From SAR324 cluster bacterium (GTDB lineage: Bacteria > SAR324 > NAC60-12): a stretch of DNA of 64,000 bases. The stretch is from positions 1 to 64,000 of the forward strand of contig JANQJU010000049.1 in assembly GCA_028281495.1 (NCBI GenBank). Direction: 5' to 3'. The first letter of the stretch is position 1. Every line of letters begins with the position of its first letter. A program made the translations under genes and the position numbers. Of this stretch, positions 61,566 through 64,000 are shown piece by piece. The notes beneath the pieces were generated by a model. That model was not told the DNA's origin. It did not search any database and was given only the letters and a program-made list of their open reading frames with translations.

Positions 61566-62468
61566 TCAGGACTCATCCGATTGCTGGTGCCTTTCTAATT
61601 CCTGCTCCATCACCGACATGTTTCCCATTGCATGGCGGTAATGCTTAGGACTCAGCCCATACTGTTTTTTGAATTGAGCTGAAAAATAGAGAGGGTCGTC
61701 ATATCCCACTTTAAACGCAATCTCCTGAATCGTGAGGGTGGATTGATACAGGAGGGTGGCCGCCCAAGCGAGCTTCTGTTGTAAGAAGTATTTGATGGGA
61801 GAGCTTTTCATGTGCTTAGCAAAAAGGCGGTTCAAATGATGGACACTCACCCCAACATGTGCACAAATTTCTTGAGAAGATAGTTGGAGATGCAAATTTT
61901 GTTGGATGTAATCCAATGCTTTTTCCACCACCGCGGGGAGCGTGAAACGGACCGATTGCCCCAACAGCACCAACAATTGATACGCTAAAAAACTGAGCTG
62001 AAGGCTCGCCTGTGGTGCTTGTTTTCTCAGTACATCGGTCATCTGAATCAATAAGTTTTCAATGGACTGGTAAGAATCTGAGCGCAAGTGTTCGATGCCC
62101 CACAATCCGGTATAGCGGAGCATGAGGTTGAGCAGTGGCCCATCCAATGTGAGAAACCGTTTGGAAAGATGGCCGCTTGGCCCCGTGGTGTAGGACTGAT
62201 TCACGCCTTGATTCAAGAGATAAATCTCTCCAGGTCCAATCACATGTTTGCCTTGTCCTTGATCCAGCACGACTTCTCCGGAAACGACATATTCCATCCC
62301 AAAAATTTTGGATTGTTTCCGCTCAATCGTGTGCCCTGTCTTCCATGTGGCAGTGCCGATACTGAGGACAACCAAAGGTAGGGCATCTCGTTCTTCATGG
62401 TAAGCGGTGCCGTACCAAATTTCTTCATTCTGTAAATCGTTCTCAATAGTGATGCGTTTGTATTTCAT
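61566..62468 (-). CDS. AraC family transcriptional regulator
   Basis: A 300-residue regulator with an N-terminal cupin-like sugar-sensing domain (about 30-150; GEVVLDQGQGKHVIGPGEI is typical) and a C-terminal pair of helix-turn-helix units (about 185-285; SSQEICAHVGVSVHHLNRLF and IQEIAFKVGYDDPLYFSAQFKK). It is divergent from an alpha-galactosidase gene with 154 bp between them, the usual arrangement for a regulator of that gene, as with RafR or MelR-like proteins. Its effector is therefore likely an alpha-galactoside, by inference. Confidence 0.9.
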   Translation of the reverse strand: MKYKRITIENDLQNEEIWYGTAYHEERDALPLVVLSIGTATWKTGHTIERKQSKIFGMEYVVSGEVVLDQGQGKHVIGPGEIYLLNQGVNQSYTTGPSGHLSKRFLTLDGPLLNLMLRYTGLWGIEHLRSDSYQSIENLLIQMTDVLRKQAPQASLQLSFLAYQLLVLLGQSVRFTLPAVVEKALDYIQQNLHLQLSSQEICAHVGVSVHHLNRLFAKHMKSSPIKYFLQQKLAWAATLLYQSTLTIQEIAFKVGYDDPLYFSAQFKKQYGLSPKHYRHAMGNMSVMEQELERHQQSDES

Positions 62469-62622
62469 ATAGATTTGCCGAAATTTCTCATTTTGAATCA
62501 GGATTTCACATCTTTTGATTCCAAACTTTCTATTCTGCCCGCGGCTTAGGTTGTTTATACTGTCTTTTCTTTCAAACGATACCAGTTGGTTTTCAAAAAC
62601 CCCTTGCCTTCGGAGTGCGCTA

Positions 62623-64000
62623 TGGGAAAGGAACTCGTAACCCTCGCCGGGAAAAATTCAGTTTATGTTTTAGATGTTGGTGCGAATGGTGTGCCTCAAT
62701 GTCGCTATTGGGGAACTCCGTTCGCGGGCGAATTGTCATTGGAGCAATTTCGCCTTTTGCAAACCCGCCCTGTTCCGGTCTGCACGATTGATGAATCGCG
62801 GCCGGTAACTTTATTTCCTGAAGAAGGTTTGGGGTTTTTTGGTTACCCTGCATTGCGAGGTCAACGCAATCGGGATCACTGGGCTAATCAGTTCACCCTC
62901 AAGGAAGTCCATTCTCCTGAAAACGGAGTGGTTTTCGTTTGTGAGGACGAAAACGCTCAGCTTCAGCTTGAATTGGAAATTTTTATGAATCCCGACACCG
63001 ATGTGCTCCAACGACGGAGCCGACTCACCAATCAGGGAACGGCTCCCTATCAAGTCGATTGGTGCGCCGGGGCTGCCTTTGAAATTCCCTCTGCTTGTGC
63101 AGAACTGCAAACCTTTTATGGAGCATGGACTAAAGAATTTCAAACCCAGCGTCAACCCTTTCCAGGAAGTCCGTTTTTGCGAGAAAATCGTCGTGGACGC
63201 ACATCGCATGAAAGCTTTCCGGCACTGATTGCTGGCACAGCTCATTTTGGCGAAAATCAAGGTGAGGTATACGGTTTCCATTTGGGATGGAGCGGCAACC
63301 ATCGCTTGCTGGCAGAGACTTTGACGGATGGTTCCAAACAACTCCAATTGGGCGAATTGTTGATGCCAGGAGAAATCGTGTTGCAGCCAAGGGAAAGCTA
63401 TCTCTCTCCTTGGGTGTATGCCACGTATTCAGCAAAGGGACTCAATGGAATGTCCCAGCAATTTCACAAATTTGCTCGCGCGGAAATCTTTCCGGCAAAT
63501 GTTTCGAAGAAACCACGTGTGGTGCAGTTTAATAGCTGGGAAGCCATCTATTTTGACCACGAACAAAATACAATCCGAGATTTGGTTCGGCAGGCGGCTC
63601 AAGTAGGTGCCGAGCGATTTGTACTGGATGATGGTTGGTTCTCAGGGCGTAACGCGGCAAACAGCAGCCTTGGCGATTGGTGGCCCGATATTGAAAAATA
63701 TCCAGAGGGACTCGCACCGCTCATTCAGTACGTGCAATCGGTGGGAATGGAGTTTGGCTTGTGGGTGGAACCCGAAATGGTGAGCCCACAAAGCGAACTG
63801 TATCGCAAACATCCGGATTGGGCATTGCACTTAGAAAACATCCCTCGGTTGTTGGGACGCGAGCAACTGGTGCTCAATTTAGGGTTGCCCGAAGTGGTCG
63901 ACTACTTGTTTCAGAGTGTGGATGCTCTGCTTCGAGAACACTCGATCAGCTACCTCAAGTGGGATATGAATCGGGATCTTGCCACGGCGGGGAGCCACGG
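62623..64000 (+). CDS. GH36 alpha-galactosidase (partial, runs off the window)
   Basis: The frame opens at ATG 62623 (CGGAG upstream) and stays open for 459 codons to the end of the window. It hydrolyses terminal alpha-galactose from melibiose, raffinose and similar sugars. The N-terminal beta-sandwich (about 1-290) is followed by the barrel: FVLDDGWF, GLWVEPEMVSP and the nucleophile Asp in LKWDMNRD close to the end. The acid/base residue lies beyond the window. No signal peptide is seen, so it is probably intracellular. It is divergent from an AraC-type regulator, and the window contains no sugar transporter for it. Confidence 0.92.

Noticed and set aside
62556..62561. Promoter -10 (TATACT) for the alpha-galactosidase
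   Set aside because: No acceptable -35 at 16-18 bp, so it is not listed as a feature.
1..64000. tRNA, rRNA, transposase or prophage genes
   Set aside because: I looked for T-arm-like sequences in the gaps and for transposase or phage protein signatures and found none I could support.

Overview
The window looks like chromosomal DNA of a Gram-negative bacterium of medium GC content. Lipoprotein signal peptides, an MltD-like lytic transglycosylase, CreA, RluD, RNase G and RlmN support this. Several features resemble deltaproteobacterial or SAR324-like genomes: a CdaA/YbbR cyclic-di-AMP module behind ftsH, a very large kinase/AAA/GAF/cyclase protein, 7TMR-DISM and CHASE2 signalling proteins, and an eCIS-type DUF4157 protein. 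This taxonomic placement is inference and no rRNA is present to test it. I saw no tRNA, rRNA, CRISPR array, transposase or phage gene. Layout. 1-3.3 kb: the end of an unknown gene, an APH-fold kinase, a 15-bp minisatellite, an operon of two SRPBCC proteins (one a lipoprotein) and a small membrane protein with split CxxC/CxxxxC pairs. 3.3-10.9 kb: a 1769-residue kinase-ATPase-GAF-class III cyclase protein, divergent from two paralogous double-receiver proteins, one of which has a dead first receiver. 11-23.5 kb: a complete glycogen locus. malQ converges on the operon glgB-glgB-glgP, and divergent from that operon lies glgC-glgA. It can make ADP-glucose, elongate and branch glucan, and degrade it by phosphorolysis and glucanotransfer. 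23.5-28.8 kb: a 7TMR-DISM/PP2C phosphatase, rlmN, a lipoprotein and a YkgJ-like Cys-rich protein. 29-32.5 kb: a minus-strand block of accessory-looking genes (MOSC, unknown, DUF1330, RidA, DUF1349). 32.7-38.8 kb: a cNMP-binding hybrid histidine kinase, Mrp, a TMTC-like TPR membrane protein and an orphan HPt-like protein. 38.9-45.4 kb: ftsH, cdaA, ybbR, rng and rluD, a housekeeping run on the plus strand. 45.4-50.2 kb: two CheA-like kinases without a visible CheW domain, on either side of creA. 50.2-54.2 kb: a long AT-rich regulatory region with two identical 14-bp palindromes, then a secreted metzincin protease and a DUF4157 toxin/cargo-like protein. 54.2-64 kb: an NADP-binding protein, a LysR regulator, a HAD phosphatase, an MltD-like transglycosylase, hisD, a CHASE2 histidine kinase, and an AraC regulator divergent from a GH36 alpha-galactosidase that runs off the end. 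Overall the window combines storage-glucan metabolism and housekeeping genes with an unusually dense set of sensory proteins. The part most likely to hold something undescribed is 50.2-54.2 kb. Starts were chosen from visible Shine-Dalgarno sequences and family alignment from memory. No database search was possible.
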